Of a stretch of 6,126 bases of DNA, positions 1-6,126 are shown piece after piece. How positions within the stretch are numbered: position 1 is the first letter of the stretch; each line of letters opens with the position of its first letter. Source of the stretch: CAIZQW01 sp964459675 (lineage in GTDB: Bacteria; Verrucomicrobiota; Kiritimatiellia; RFP12; UBA1067); assembly GCA_964459675.1 (NCBI GenBank), contig CAYWNP010000128.1, positions 1 to 6,126 of the forward strand. The letters run 5' to 3'. The notes beneath the pieces were generated by a model. It saw only the letters and a program-made list of their open reading frames with translations. It ran no database searches and was not told where the DNA came from. The translations under genes were made by a program, and so were the position numbers.

Positions 1-4
1 GATG

Positions 5-18
5 CCGCCTGAAGGCGG
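5..18. repeat. Short perfect hairpin after mfd
   Basis: CCGCC (5-9), a TGAA loop and GGCGG (14-18) form a 5-bp all-GC stem about 66-79 nt beyond the mfd stop. It could form part of an mfd transcription terminator, but the window ends before a T tract could be seen. It could equally be one arm of a dispersed intergenic repeat, since CCGCCTGAAGGCGG plus flanks looks familiar from metagenomic PVC-type genomes. This is memory, not a search result. Confidence 0.4.
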
Positions 19-42
19 AACTCCGAACAACTGCCCACCCTG

Positions 43-68
43 GCCGCCGTAGCTTTAGCGTAGGAGGC
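43..68. repeat. Imperfect palindrome with CGTAG direct repeats
   Basis: Outer arms GCC(G)CC (43-48) and GG(A)GGC (63-68) pair with one mismatch. An inner GC/GC pair (52-53 with 58-59) closes a TTTA loop, and a 3-nt internal loop separates the two. CGTAG occurs twice (48-52 and 59-63) around CTTTAG. It is non-coding and lies just after the mfd stop. The structure fits a dispersed intergenic repeat unit better than a strong terminator. Confidence 0.4.
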
Positions 69-83
69 TGCCACTGCCTACTG

Positions 84-3000
84 CTAACCTCTCACCTGCT
101 TCCTTCTCACCTGAGGCAGGCTCTTGATGATGCAGGTGATCTTCTCCTCCGGTGTGTTTCCTTTGAGCAGGGGGATCGCGTGCTGAAGCGTGACTGGAAT
201 ACGGCTGCCGGCGGGGTAGATAAAGATCTTGCCCTCACGGGTCTCAATGCGTCCAATCTCTTTTTGCGCAGCGGCAATGCGCAACTCGGTGACGCGCAGG
301 AGTCGCAATACAGGTGCAGGAAGCTTTCCGTAACGATCGGCCAGCTCTTTACTCAACTGGTCAACCTCTTGCTTTGAAATGGCTTCAGCAAGACGCCGAT
401 GAAGGATCATTCGTTGTCCTTCCTCCTCGATGTAATGATAAGGAATGCAGGCTGACTGCGTGGTGTCGATGGCGCCTGGTGAATAGTCAAGGAAGTTGAG
501 CGAGAGATCAACATCGACCAACAGCGGAGGCAGTTCGCCCTTCAGTCGAGAAATGGTGCGCCGGAGCAGTTGGCAGTAGAGGCCGAAGCCGATCGCTGCG
601 ATATGGCCGCTCTGGGTCGCGCCCAGCAGATTGCCGGCTCCGCGAATTTCGAGATCGCGCAGGGCCAGATTAAAGCCCGCCCCGAGTCCGCTATGTTTCT
701 GGAGGGCTGCAATACGCTGCCGTGCATCCTCGTCAATATGACCATATTCCGGAAGGAGTAGCCAGGCATACCCCTTTTGCGAGGAACGCCCGACGCGTCC
801 GCGTAACTGGTAGAGATCGGCAATGCCGAAGCGGTCCGCCCGATGCACAAGGATCGTGTTTGCACGGGGAATATCGAGTCCGCTTTCAACCAGTGTGGTG
901 CAGAGCAGGACATCCACCTCGCCTGCTTCAAAGCCATGCATCACAGACACGAGTTCGCCTGCGGGCATCTGTCCATGCGCAACCGAGATGCGGGCTTCAG
1001 GGACTAGGGCTTCCAGTCGTCGCATCATCAGTCCAATACTCATGACGCGATTGTAGAGAAAATAGACCTGCCCATTCCGGTTCAGCTCCTGCTGAATGGC
1101 GGTGCGGATGACGTTGTCATTATCCCGAGCGACCTTTGTCTCGACTGCGAGGCGTTCGCGTGGGGGTGTCTGCAAAAGGCTGAGGTCGCGTGCACCTGTC
1201 ATGCTCATGTAAAGCGTGCGTGGGATGGGGGTTGCGGAGAGGGTCAGGACATCCACGATTTGTCGCAGATGTTTGAGGCGCTCCTTGTGTGCAACGCCAA
1301 AGCGTTGCTCTTCATCAATAATGAGCAGGCCGAGATCTTTGAAGGATACGCCCTCTGCCAAGAGCGCATGGGTGCCGATCAGAATGTCAATGTTGCCCTC
1401 AGCAGCAGAGGCAAGGATCTTTTTCCGCCGCGAATAGGGTTGGAAGCGGCTGACCACGTCAATGCGGACCGGGTAAGCGTTCATGCGGTCGCTAAAAGTT
1501 TCAAAATGTTGTTCAGCCAGGACGGTAGTCGGCACGAGGATGGCGACTTGGCGTCCATTCATGACCGCAATAAAGGCGGCCCGCATGGCGATCTCTGTCT
1601 TGCCGTAGCCTGCATCGCCACAGATCAATCGGTCCATGGGTTTGCTTGCAGCCATGTCCTTCTTAACTTCGGCAATCACCCGGACCTGATCGACAGTCTC
1701 CTGATAGGGGAAGGCGGCTTCGAATTCATGCAACCAGGGTGGATCAATTTGGTAGGCGATTCCCTCGGAAACACTCCGCCGTGCCTGGGTTTCAAGCAGC
1801 GAGGCAGCCAAGTCTGCGACGGCGCGTTCGGCATCGACCTTTTCACTCTGCCAGCGTCTGCCGCCCAGGCGATGGAGTTTTGCTTTATGTCCGGAAACGC
1901 CCACGTAACGGCTTAACAGGTGCGCATGCGAAACAGGAACATGGAGCTTGGCGCCGTCCGCATATTCGAGGGTGAAGACTTCAGAGCGGTTTCCATTCAG
2001 CTCGATCTCAGTCGAACCGAGGAAGCGTCCGATACCATGATCGATATGCACGACCAGGGCGCCCGGTTCAAGGTCGGCCGCATGTTCAACACGTCCGCCG
2101 TGAGAGAGGGCAGGGGTTGTCGAGCGCCGGAGGGCTTGCTTACGGATCGCATAGAGGTCGCTTTGGGCTGCGACGATCAGACCCGGTAACGAAAAGCCGC
2201 CGGAGAGCGCGTTCTTCTGGACATGGATATGCGTGGAGGGGCCTAGCTCGCGGACCAGAAGCTCACAGGTTCCTGCTGTGTCCGCACAAATGATAACGGG
2301 GGTGCCATGTTTGGCCTGCGCTTCGAGGTCATCGAGCAGTCGTTTCCGGGCATCCATCAGCAACTCGGGATGATGAGCATCGGTTGCACCCAGTTCTGAA
2401 AGACCTGGAAGCGTGGCGATCGCGAGTGGGAGCGAAGGAATCTCAGCGGGAGGCGGATCGCCAGTGAAGAGTTGTACCTGAGGGTCTTGCGCTGTGACCT
2501 GTTCGGTGAGTATGGCCCAGGTTGGCAGCGGGCTTTCGTCCTCGGATGGCAAGGAGAGCGTGTGCTGGATCTGGTCATGCTCAAACCAGAGCAACGCGGC
2601 GTGGCGAGGAAGAAGAGAGAGGAGTTGTACTGTCGGAAGGCGCTCAGTTGAGCAGGGAGGGATCCAGAGGGATTTGCCCTCTTCGATGGAACATTGGGTC
2701 GCAGGATCGAAGAGGCGCAGGGACTCGAGTTCAGATCCGAAAAATTCCGCACGCCACGGTTGCGGTGTCGCAGGTGGCCAGAGGTCAAGAATGCCGCCGC
2801 GGACCGCAATCTGGCCAGGGGAGTCAACTTCAACCACGCGCGCATAGCCGGTCAGAACCAGGTGCGTAACCAGTTGGTCAAACTGGACAGAGTCACCGAC
2901 ACGTAACGTGATTGAAAGTTGCTGCACCGCATCCGGATCTGGAATCGGCTGAAGGAGAGCCTGTATGGAGGCACTAATGACAAGAGGAGTTTTACGCTCT

Positions 3001-3344
3001 TTGCTTGCAGGGAGCTCTGCGCGAGCGCGTACAGAACGCAGCACGTTTAAGCGCAGCCCCATGGCCTCTGTGTCCGTCTCGGCGTGGAAGGGGAAGAGGA
3101 GGGGTGTGAGGCCGCTTTCGCGTCCGAGCGAGCAGAGATCGCCATAAATGCGTTCCTGCGCAGTTGCACTGGGCGTGATGATGAGCGTCAGTCCTGAGGG
3201 AGCGAGCTGGGATAAAGCGACTGAGGCCAATGCCGCAGAGGCACCCGGCAAGGTGGGCGTGGCAAGACGTGTTCCAGAAGCGACGTGCCGTGGCAGTTCT
3301 GAGTGGAAACGCTCAGAGAATAGACTGGTTAGGGAGTGGGACAT
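84..3344 (-). CDS. mfd: Mfd, transcription-repair coupling factor
   Basis: Cytoplasmic ATP-dependent DNA translocase that removes RNA polymerase stalled at DNA lesions and recruits UvrA for nucleotide excision repair. The 1086 residues follow the family order. An UvrB-like D1/D2 part covers about 1-300, with RGGILDLWPP at 182-191 in the UvrA-binding region and no Walker A in this half. The RNA polymerase-interacting domain is at about 420-490 (VVHIDHGIGRFLG, 431-443). The SF2 motor shows Walker A GDAGYGKTE (576-584), DEEQ (677-680), SATPIPRT (703-710) and QLRGRVGRS (846-854). The translocation motif GAGFNLALRDLEIRGAGNLLG lies at 888-908 and the D7 domain at about 950-1070. It is shorter than E. 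coli Mfd (1148 residues); the motor Lys is 582 against 634 there, so the deficit before the motor lies in the N-terminal half. The ATG at 3344 is the first possible start, because an in-frame TGA lies at 3363-3365. The start overlaps the end of the upstream cyclase gene by 16 nt and has only a weak Shine-Dalgarno, which suggests translational coupling. Confidence 0.97.
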   Translation of the reverse strand: MSHSLTSLFSERFHSELPRHVASGTRLATPTLPGASAALASVALSQLAPSGLTLIITPSATAQERIYGDLCSLGRESGLTPLLFPFHAETDTEAMGLRLNVLRSVRARAELPASKERKTPLVISASIQALLQPIPDPDAVQQLSITLRVGDSVQFDQLVTHLVLTGYARVVEVDSPGQIAVRGGILDLWPPATPQPWRAEFFGSELESLRLFDPATQCSIEEGKSLWIPPCSTERLPTVQLLSLLPRHAALLWFEHDQIQHTLSLPSEDESPLPTWAILTEQVTAQDPQVQLFTGDPPPAEIPSLPLAIATLPGLSELGATDAHHPELLMDARKRLLDDLEAQAKHGTPVIICADTAGTCELLVRELGPSTHIHVQKNALSGGFSLPGLIVAAQSDLYAIRKQALRRSTTPALSHGGRVEHAADLEPGALVVHIDHGIGRFLGSTEIELNGNRSEVFTLEYADGAKLHVPVSHAHLLSRYVGVSGHKAKLHRLGGRRWQSEKVDAERAVADLAASLLETQARRSVSEGIAYQIDPPWLHEFEAAFPYQETVDQVRVIAEVKKDMAASKPMDRLICGDAGYGKTEIAMRAAFIAVMNGRQVAILVPTTVLAEQHFETFSDRMNAYPVRIDVVSRFQPYSRRKKILASAAEGNIDILIGTHALLAEGVSFKDLGLLIIDEEQRFGVAHKERLKHLRQIVDVLTLSATPIPRTLYMSMTGARDLSLLQTPPRERLAVETKVARDNDNVIRTAIQQELNRNGQVYFLYNRVMSIGLMMRRLEALVPEARISVAHGQMPAGELVSVMHGFEAGEVDVLLCTTLVESGLDIPRANTILVHRADRFGIADLYQLRGRVGRSSQKGYAWLLLPEYGHIDEDARQRIAALQKHSGLGAGFNLALRDLEIRGAGNLLGATQSGHIAAIGFGLYCQLLRRTISRLKGELPPLLVDVDLSLNFLDYSPGAIDTTQSACIPYHYIEEEGQRMILHRRLAEAISKQEVDQLSKELADRYGKLPAPVLRLLRVTELRIAAAQKEIGRIETREGKIFIYPAGSRIPVTLQHAIPLLKGNTPEEKITCIIKSLPQVRRKQVRG

Positions 3345-4501
3345 TCCGCTTTGCTCAGCATCTCAATGGCTCGCACCATCAGCTTGATGTCCAAGGTATG
3401 GACTTCACGTTTTGAGCCGAGGGGGCAGGGGAGTGTGATGCAAAGCTTTCCACCGAGGTGTTCGCGGAATTGTTCGATGCCATCCAGAATATCAAGCTGT
3501 CCATGGGTCGAACGTTGCAGGAGGGGCGAGTAGAGTGGTAGACCGCACGTCGAGAGTCCTTGTAAGATCGATTGATGTTCAGCAGGTGTAATCATCTTCT
3601 TGAGCATGGCGTAGGTACTGTCGAGCGCAATACCGATGCCCACGGCAAGGCCATGCGAGAGGGAGAAGTTTGACAACAGCTCCAGCCGATGCGCAGCCCA
3701 GTGGCCGAAATCAAGGGGCCGGGCACTGCCGAACTCAAAGGGATCGCCGTGTGTCGCGATATGTTTCAGATGCAATGCCGCAGTCTGCTTGACGAGCCGC
3801 TCCATAGCTGCTTGATTGCGTTTCTTCAACAGGCCCGCATCTTTGCACAGTTTTTTGAAAAATGAAGCATCTGCAATAATGGCGACTTTGAAAGCCTCTG
3901 CAATGCCGCCAACCCAATCCTCGTGGGACAAGGTCTTGAGGAACTCGAAATCATTGATGACCGCATAGGGGGGTGAAAAGGTGCCGATGAAATTCTTGGC
4001 ACCGCCATCATTCATCCCATTCTTAACGCCAACGCCTGCATCATTCTGTGCGAGGACGGTTGTCGGGAGTCGGACGAACCTGACGCCGCGATGGATCAAT
4101 GAGGCTGCAAAGCCGGCCATGTCGAGGACGCATCCTCCGCCGAGTGCGACGATGTAACTATGGCGGTCAAGATGTCCGATCGAAGCGCGGGTCATAATTT
4201 CCCGAACGTTCCCCCAACCATTCTTGGCATGTTCGCCTCCCGTGATGAGCAGTGGCTTTTCAATCAGGGAGATGCGCGACTTGTAACAGGCGAAATAACT
4301 CTCGATCTGCTGGAGGAGCGCCGGGTTGGCGGACGTGACGCCTTCGTCGATCACCAGAAGAACGCGCGCGGGTACAGCTTGCTTTCGAGGAGAGAGGGTT
4401 TTGACGAGGAGCGGATTCCCTTTTGCAAAGACCCGGTGCGTGAAGTGGACCGGATAACGAAAGGGAACTGAAAAGCGTTGATGAATCACTTGGGTAGACA
4501 T
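3329..4501 (-). CDS. eboD: EboD-like dehydroquinate synthase family sugar phosphate cyclase
   Basis: A 390-residue protein of the sugar phosphate cyclase superfamily, whose founding member AroB makes 3-dehydroquinate with NAD and a divalent metal. Visible motifs are GGGCVLDMAGFAA (121-133, dinucleotide binding), LPTTVLAQNDAGVGVKNG (145-162), KNFIGTF (169-175) and the likely metal ligands E202, H267 (LDFGHWAAH) and H283 (LSHG). It departs from canonical AroB, which has GGKT where this has GVKN, LNFGHT where this has LDFGHW, and HGEAV where this has HGLAV. The N-terminal QRFSVPFRYPVHFT and the DPFEFGSARPLDFGHWAAH block match what I know of EboD, the cyclase of the ebo/edb clusters that is linked in Nostoc to moving scytonemin precursors to the periplasm. 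EboD's own reaction is not established. No EboA, B, C, E or F lies in the window. I chose the ATG at 4501; a longer in-frame TTG start at 4543 coincides with a promoter -35 box. A divergent AroB is the alternative. Family certain, subgroup likely. Confidence 0.85.
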   Translation of the reverse strand: MSTQVIHQRFSVPFRYPVHFTHRVFAKGNPLLVKTLSPRKQAVPARVLLVIDEGVTSANPALLQQIESYFACYKSRISLIEKPLLITGGEHAKNGWGNVREIMTRASIGHLDRHSYIVALGGGCVLDMAGFAASLIHRGVRFVRLPTTVLAQNDAGVGVKNGMNDGGAKNFIGTFSPPYAVINDFEFLKTLSHEDWVGGIAEAFKVAIIADASFFKKLCKDAGLLKKRNQAAMERLVKQTAALHLKHIATHGDPFEFGSARPLDFGHWAAHRLELLSNFSLSHGLAVGIGIALDSTYAMLKKMITPAEHQSILQGLSTCGLPLYSPLLQRSTHGQLDILDGIEQFREHLGGKLCITLPCPLGSKREVHTLDIKLMVRAIEMLSKAECPTP

Positions 4502-4513
4502 AATAGGCTGAGT

Positions 4514-4543
4514 AGTATATGTTTTCAGTATGCCCTTTGTCAA
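4514..4543 (-). promoter_or_regulatory. Sigma70-type promoter for eboD-mfd
   Basis: On the minus strand TTGACA (4543-4538) is separated by 18 nt from TATACT (4519-4514). The -35 is a perfect match and the -10 matches TATAAT at five of six positions. It lies in the 57-nt gap after the trhA stop and points at eboD. Transcription would be expected to start about 6-8 nt after the -10, near 4506-4508. That leaves only about 5-7 nt before the ATG at 4501, so the message would be almost leaderless. No Shine-Dalgarno is seen before that ATG. Inferred from consensus only. Confidence 0.65.
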
Positions 4544-4558
4544 AAGATAAAAGCTACT

Positions 4559-5227
4559 TTATGGCTTCATCATGACGTAAAACTGGATGCAGAGGTAGTG
4601 ACAAAAGGTGCCAGCCAGGACGAAGAGATGCCAGACGGCATGGTGGAAGGGCATAATTCGCCAGAGATAAAAGACAGTGCCCAACGTGTAGAAGAGTCCG
4701 CCAGCGATGATCAACAAGAGCCCACCGAGTTCCATGGTTGCGAGGAGGGGCTTAATGGCGAAGATGACAATCCATCCCATCATGATATAGGCCAAGGTGG
4801 AGAGTTTCCGCCATTTCCCAGCCGTATAGATTTTTACCGGAACGCCGATCAGGGCTAACACCCAGACGATGCCAAAGATCGTCCATGCGGTAAGGGGATA
4901 CGCTTCACGTAAGGTGACCAGTGTGAAGGGCGTGTAGGTTCCCGCAATAAGCAAGTAGATGGCCATGTGATCGAAAATCTCCATGAGCTGCTTGGTACGT
5001 TCATGCGTTAAGGCGTGGTAGATCGAGGAGACTGAGTAAAGCAGGATGATGGAGGCGCCAAAGACCGTCGCGCTGGCCACTTTCCAGATGACCTGCGTTC
5101 CGCTTTGTATGCCAAAGACGATCATTAGTGCGAGCATGGCGGCTCCGAGATGGCTGCCGATGGCATGGATGGCGCTATGCGAGATTTCTTCAGTGAGGGT
5201 GTAATCGCGTGGTTGAAACTTACTCAT
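4559..5227 (-). CDS. trhA: Hemolysin III / PAQR family membrane protein TrhA
   Basis: Inner-membrane protein of 222 residues with about seven hydrophobic segments, the usual size and fold of the bacterial hemolysin III (YqfA/TrhA) branch of the PAQR family. The early segment TEEISHSAIHAIGSHLG (12-28) is typical. The zinc-site pattern known from PAQR proteins is complete: S67-x3-H71 (SSIYHAL), D86-H87 (FDHMAIYLLIAGTYTPF), and H196-x3-H200 (HHAVWHLF) in the last segment. Family members are linked to membrane fluidity or energy homeostasis and, by metal-site chemistry, to hydrolase activity. The name 'hemolysin' comes from heterologous assays and does not show that it is a toxin. The start is firm: an in-frame TAA lies shortly upstream, no other start codon follows it, and AAGGAG sits 8 nt before the ATG. 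The gene overlaps the DUF2752 gene by 8 nt (ATGAGTAA), so the two are probably co-translated. Confidence 0.94.
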   Translation of the reverse strand: MSKFQPRDYTLTEEISHSAIHAIGSHLGAAMLALMIVFGIQSGTQVIWKVASATVFGASIILLYSVSSIYHALTHERTKQLMEIFDHMAIYLLIAGTYTPFTLVTLREAYPLTAWTIFGIVWVLALIGVPVKIYTAGKWRKLSTLAYIMMGWIVIFAIKPLLATMELGGLLLIIAGGLFYTLGTVFYLWRIMPFHHAVWHLFVLAGTFCHYLCIQFYVMMKP

Positions 5228-5627
5228 AAAGGGTGCTCCTTAATAGATAGGCCCAGTTCAGAAGGGTTAATAGGAGGATAACAATGAAGAGGATTATTTT
5301 TTCTGTTGAGGTAAATGATAGGCAGAGAAGGCGACGGTGAACCCCTGCGGTATAGAGGTGGCCCACGGCAATCGGTGAAAGAAACAGCGCGAGCGATACG
5401 ACCAAGGGTTGCAATAAGAAGGCGTTTTTCAGATCCCCGTGGAAAAGCGCAAACATTGCACGCGTGCTACCACAGGTGAAGCACGGTATCCCCGTATATC
5501 TCTTTAACGGACATAGCGTCACACCGCAGAGATGGAGCACAAGAATGGTTCCCCCAATCGCAGCGAGAAAACCACCGACCAGAAAGAGTGTTCGAGGCTG
5601 TGGGAGCTGAACCCAATAAAGTTTCAT
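5220..5627 (-). CDS. DUF2752 family membrane protein
   Basis: Small membrane protein of 135 residues with about three hydrophobic segments (near 13-34, 60-92 and 110-130). It carries the DUF2752 signature: C39-P40, then TGIPCFTCGSTRA (45-57), then LFHGDLKNAFLLQPL (61-75). The paired cysteines C49 and C52, together with C39, are the family hallmark. Their role is unknown and could be metal binding or a disulfide, which is inference only. The family has no established function. The ATG is the first possible start because two in-frame TAA codons lie within 9 nt upstream. There is no Shine-Dalgarno before it, so translation probably depends on coupling to the gene 31 nt upstream. Its stop overlaps the trhA start by 8 nt. 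The neighbours suggest an envelope role, but nothing more specific can be said. Confidence 0.9.
   Translation of the reverse strand: MKLYWVQLPQPRTLFLVGGFLAAIGGTILVLHLCGVTLCPLKRYTGIPCFTCGSTRAMFALFHGDLKNAFLLQPLVVSLALFLSPIAVGHLYTAGVHRRLLCLSFTSTEKIILFIVILLLTLLNWAYLLRSTLYE
5236..5241 (-). promoter_or_regulatory. Shine-Dalgarno for trhA
   Basis: AAGGAG on the minus strand, 8 nt before the trhA ATG. It lies within the final codons of the DUF2752 gene. It is the clearest ribosome binding site in the window and fixes the trhA start. Confidence 0.8.
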
Positions 5628-5658
5628 TTAAAATTACGTTTGCAACATCTAAGATCCA

Positions 5659-6126
5659 TTACTTCAGAAAGATGCTTGGATCAAGTTCAGCCGTGGGATT
5701 TTTTGCGGAGTTGCCAAAGGTGGACTCATAACAACAGACCATCATGCAGTATCCGAGTGGAATCGTAAAGAGAATGCCCACGCAACAGGCAAGAATACCT
5801 GCGCTGGCGATCAGGTTGGCGACAAAGGCAAAGAGGAGTGGGAGAAAGAAATCCCCACCTTTTGTCTCTTCGATCAGCTTGTTGATCGCCGCCCCCAGGG
5901 AGAGATTTTCAAACGCAATAAACATCATGCCCCACCAGTAAAAGGCGCAGAGAAAGAAACTGATTAATTGTCCGATAAAAGGGATCATTCCCAAGAGGAC
6001 GGAGAGAACGACAAAGATGAGGGTAAACAAAAAAGAGTCTAAGAAGGAGCTAAACCCTTTGAAGAGGTCGCCAATCTGTGGCTTGTTTTGCTTGTCTTTA
6101 AGGCATTGGCGCACGACGAGAAGTAT
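5659..6126 (-). CDS. Polytopic membrane protein, 5' end cut by window edge
   Basis: C-terminal 155 residues of an integral membrane protein. The reading frame stays open to the last base of the window, and the codons before the GTG at 6114 encode a hydrophobic run (ILLVV). That GTG is therefore probably an internal valine and the true start lies outside. Visible are a polar linker ending in GDLFKGF and three to four hydrophobic segments: near SFLFTLIFVVLSVLLGMIPF, then ISFFLCAFYWWGMMFIAF, and LPLLFAFVANLIASAGILAC followed by VGILFTIPLGYCMMVCC. The pattern GDLFKGF, then a Pro-bearing helix, then a xxGILACCVGILFTIPLG helix near the end recalls large families of poorly characterised bacterial membrane proteins (DUF975/DUF4013-like layout). 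I cannot assign a family. A cysteine pair occurs in two helices (CC near ILACC and MMVCC). The 31-nt gap to the DUF2752 gene suggests an operon. Confidence 0.8.
   Translation of the reverse strand: MLLVVRQCLKDKQNKPQIGDLFKGFSSFLDSFLFTLIFVVLSVLLGMIPFIGQLISFFLCAFYWWGMMFIAFENLSLGAAINKLIEETKGGDFFLPLLFAFVANLIASAGILACCVGILFTIPLGYCMMVCCYESTFGNSAKNPTAELDPSIFLK

Noticed and set aside
91..112. Two CTCACCT copies 15 nt apart at the mfd 3' end
   Set aside because: They encode the repeated Gln/Val-Arg context at the Mfd C-terminus; two 7-nt copies are not enough for a repeat array.
1260..1916. 218-codon open frame on the plus strand inside mfd
   Set aside because: It lies fully antisense to the conserved Mfd motor, its translation shows no recognisable domain, and long antisense frames are common in G+C-rich genes.
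2357..2845. 162-codon minus-strand frame inside mfd
   Set aside because: It is a shifted-frame shadow of the Mfd N-terminal half, which is itself continuous and well conserved.
4502..4543. N-terminal extension of eboD from TTG 4543
   Set aside because: The TTG is part of the -35 box, there is no Shine-Dalgarno, and EboD homology begins only after the ATG at 4501.
4540..4575. Rho-independent terminator after trhA
   Set aside because: Only 4-bp A/T-rich stems such as AAGC/GCTT or AAAG/CTTT can be drawn, which is too weak to call.
4478..4858. 126-codon plus-strand frame over the trhA end and eboD promoter
   Set aside because: Its translation is highly charged with no domain, and it is antisense to conserved TrhA residues.
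4559..5227. A pore-forming toxin, from the name hemolysin III
   Set aside because: The motifs are those of PAQR-type integral membrane proteins, and there is no secretion signal or toxin context.

Overview
The window carries five protein genes, all on the minus strand. In transcription order (high to low coordinates) they are: the 3' part of a polytopic membrane protein gene cut by the window edge, a DUF2752 membrane protein, a hemolysin III/PAQR membrane protein (TrhA), a dehydroquinate-synthase-like sugar phosphate cyclase of the EboD type, and Mfd, the transcription-repair coupling factor. No RNA gene, CRISPR array or recognisable insertion sequence is visible.

Layout. Positions 6126-4559 hold three tightly packed membrane protein genes. 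The first two are 31 nt apart, and DUF2752 and trhA overlap by 8 nt with a good Shine-Dalgarno inside the upstream gene. A 57-nt gap (4502-4558) contains a near-consensus sigma70-type promoter, TTGACA-N18-TATACT. This promoter appears to begin a second unit, eboD-mfd, whose two genes overlap by 16 nt. After the mfd stop, positions 1-83 hold non-coding DNA with a perfect short hairpin and an imperfect palindrome that look like dispersed intergenic repeat material.

Organism. This is a Gram-negative-type bacterium of moderate G+C. Lines counted by eye give nearly 60% in mfd and about 40-50% in the membrane genes. The C-terminal half of Mfd and the repeat-like tail resemble what I remember from Verrucomicrobiota and relatives in the PVC group. 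This is an impression from memory and has not been tested by a search.

How the genes relate. Mfd is housekeeping DNA repair. The membrane trio probably belongs to envelope or membrane homeostasis, but no pathway links it to the rest. The most interesting points are the isolated EboD-type cyclase. Its usual Ebo partners are absent from the window, and it seems to be translated from an almost leaderless mRNA and coupled to mfd. I found no convincing undescribed multi-gene system here.
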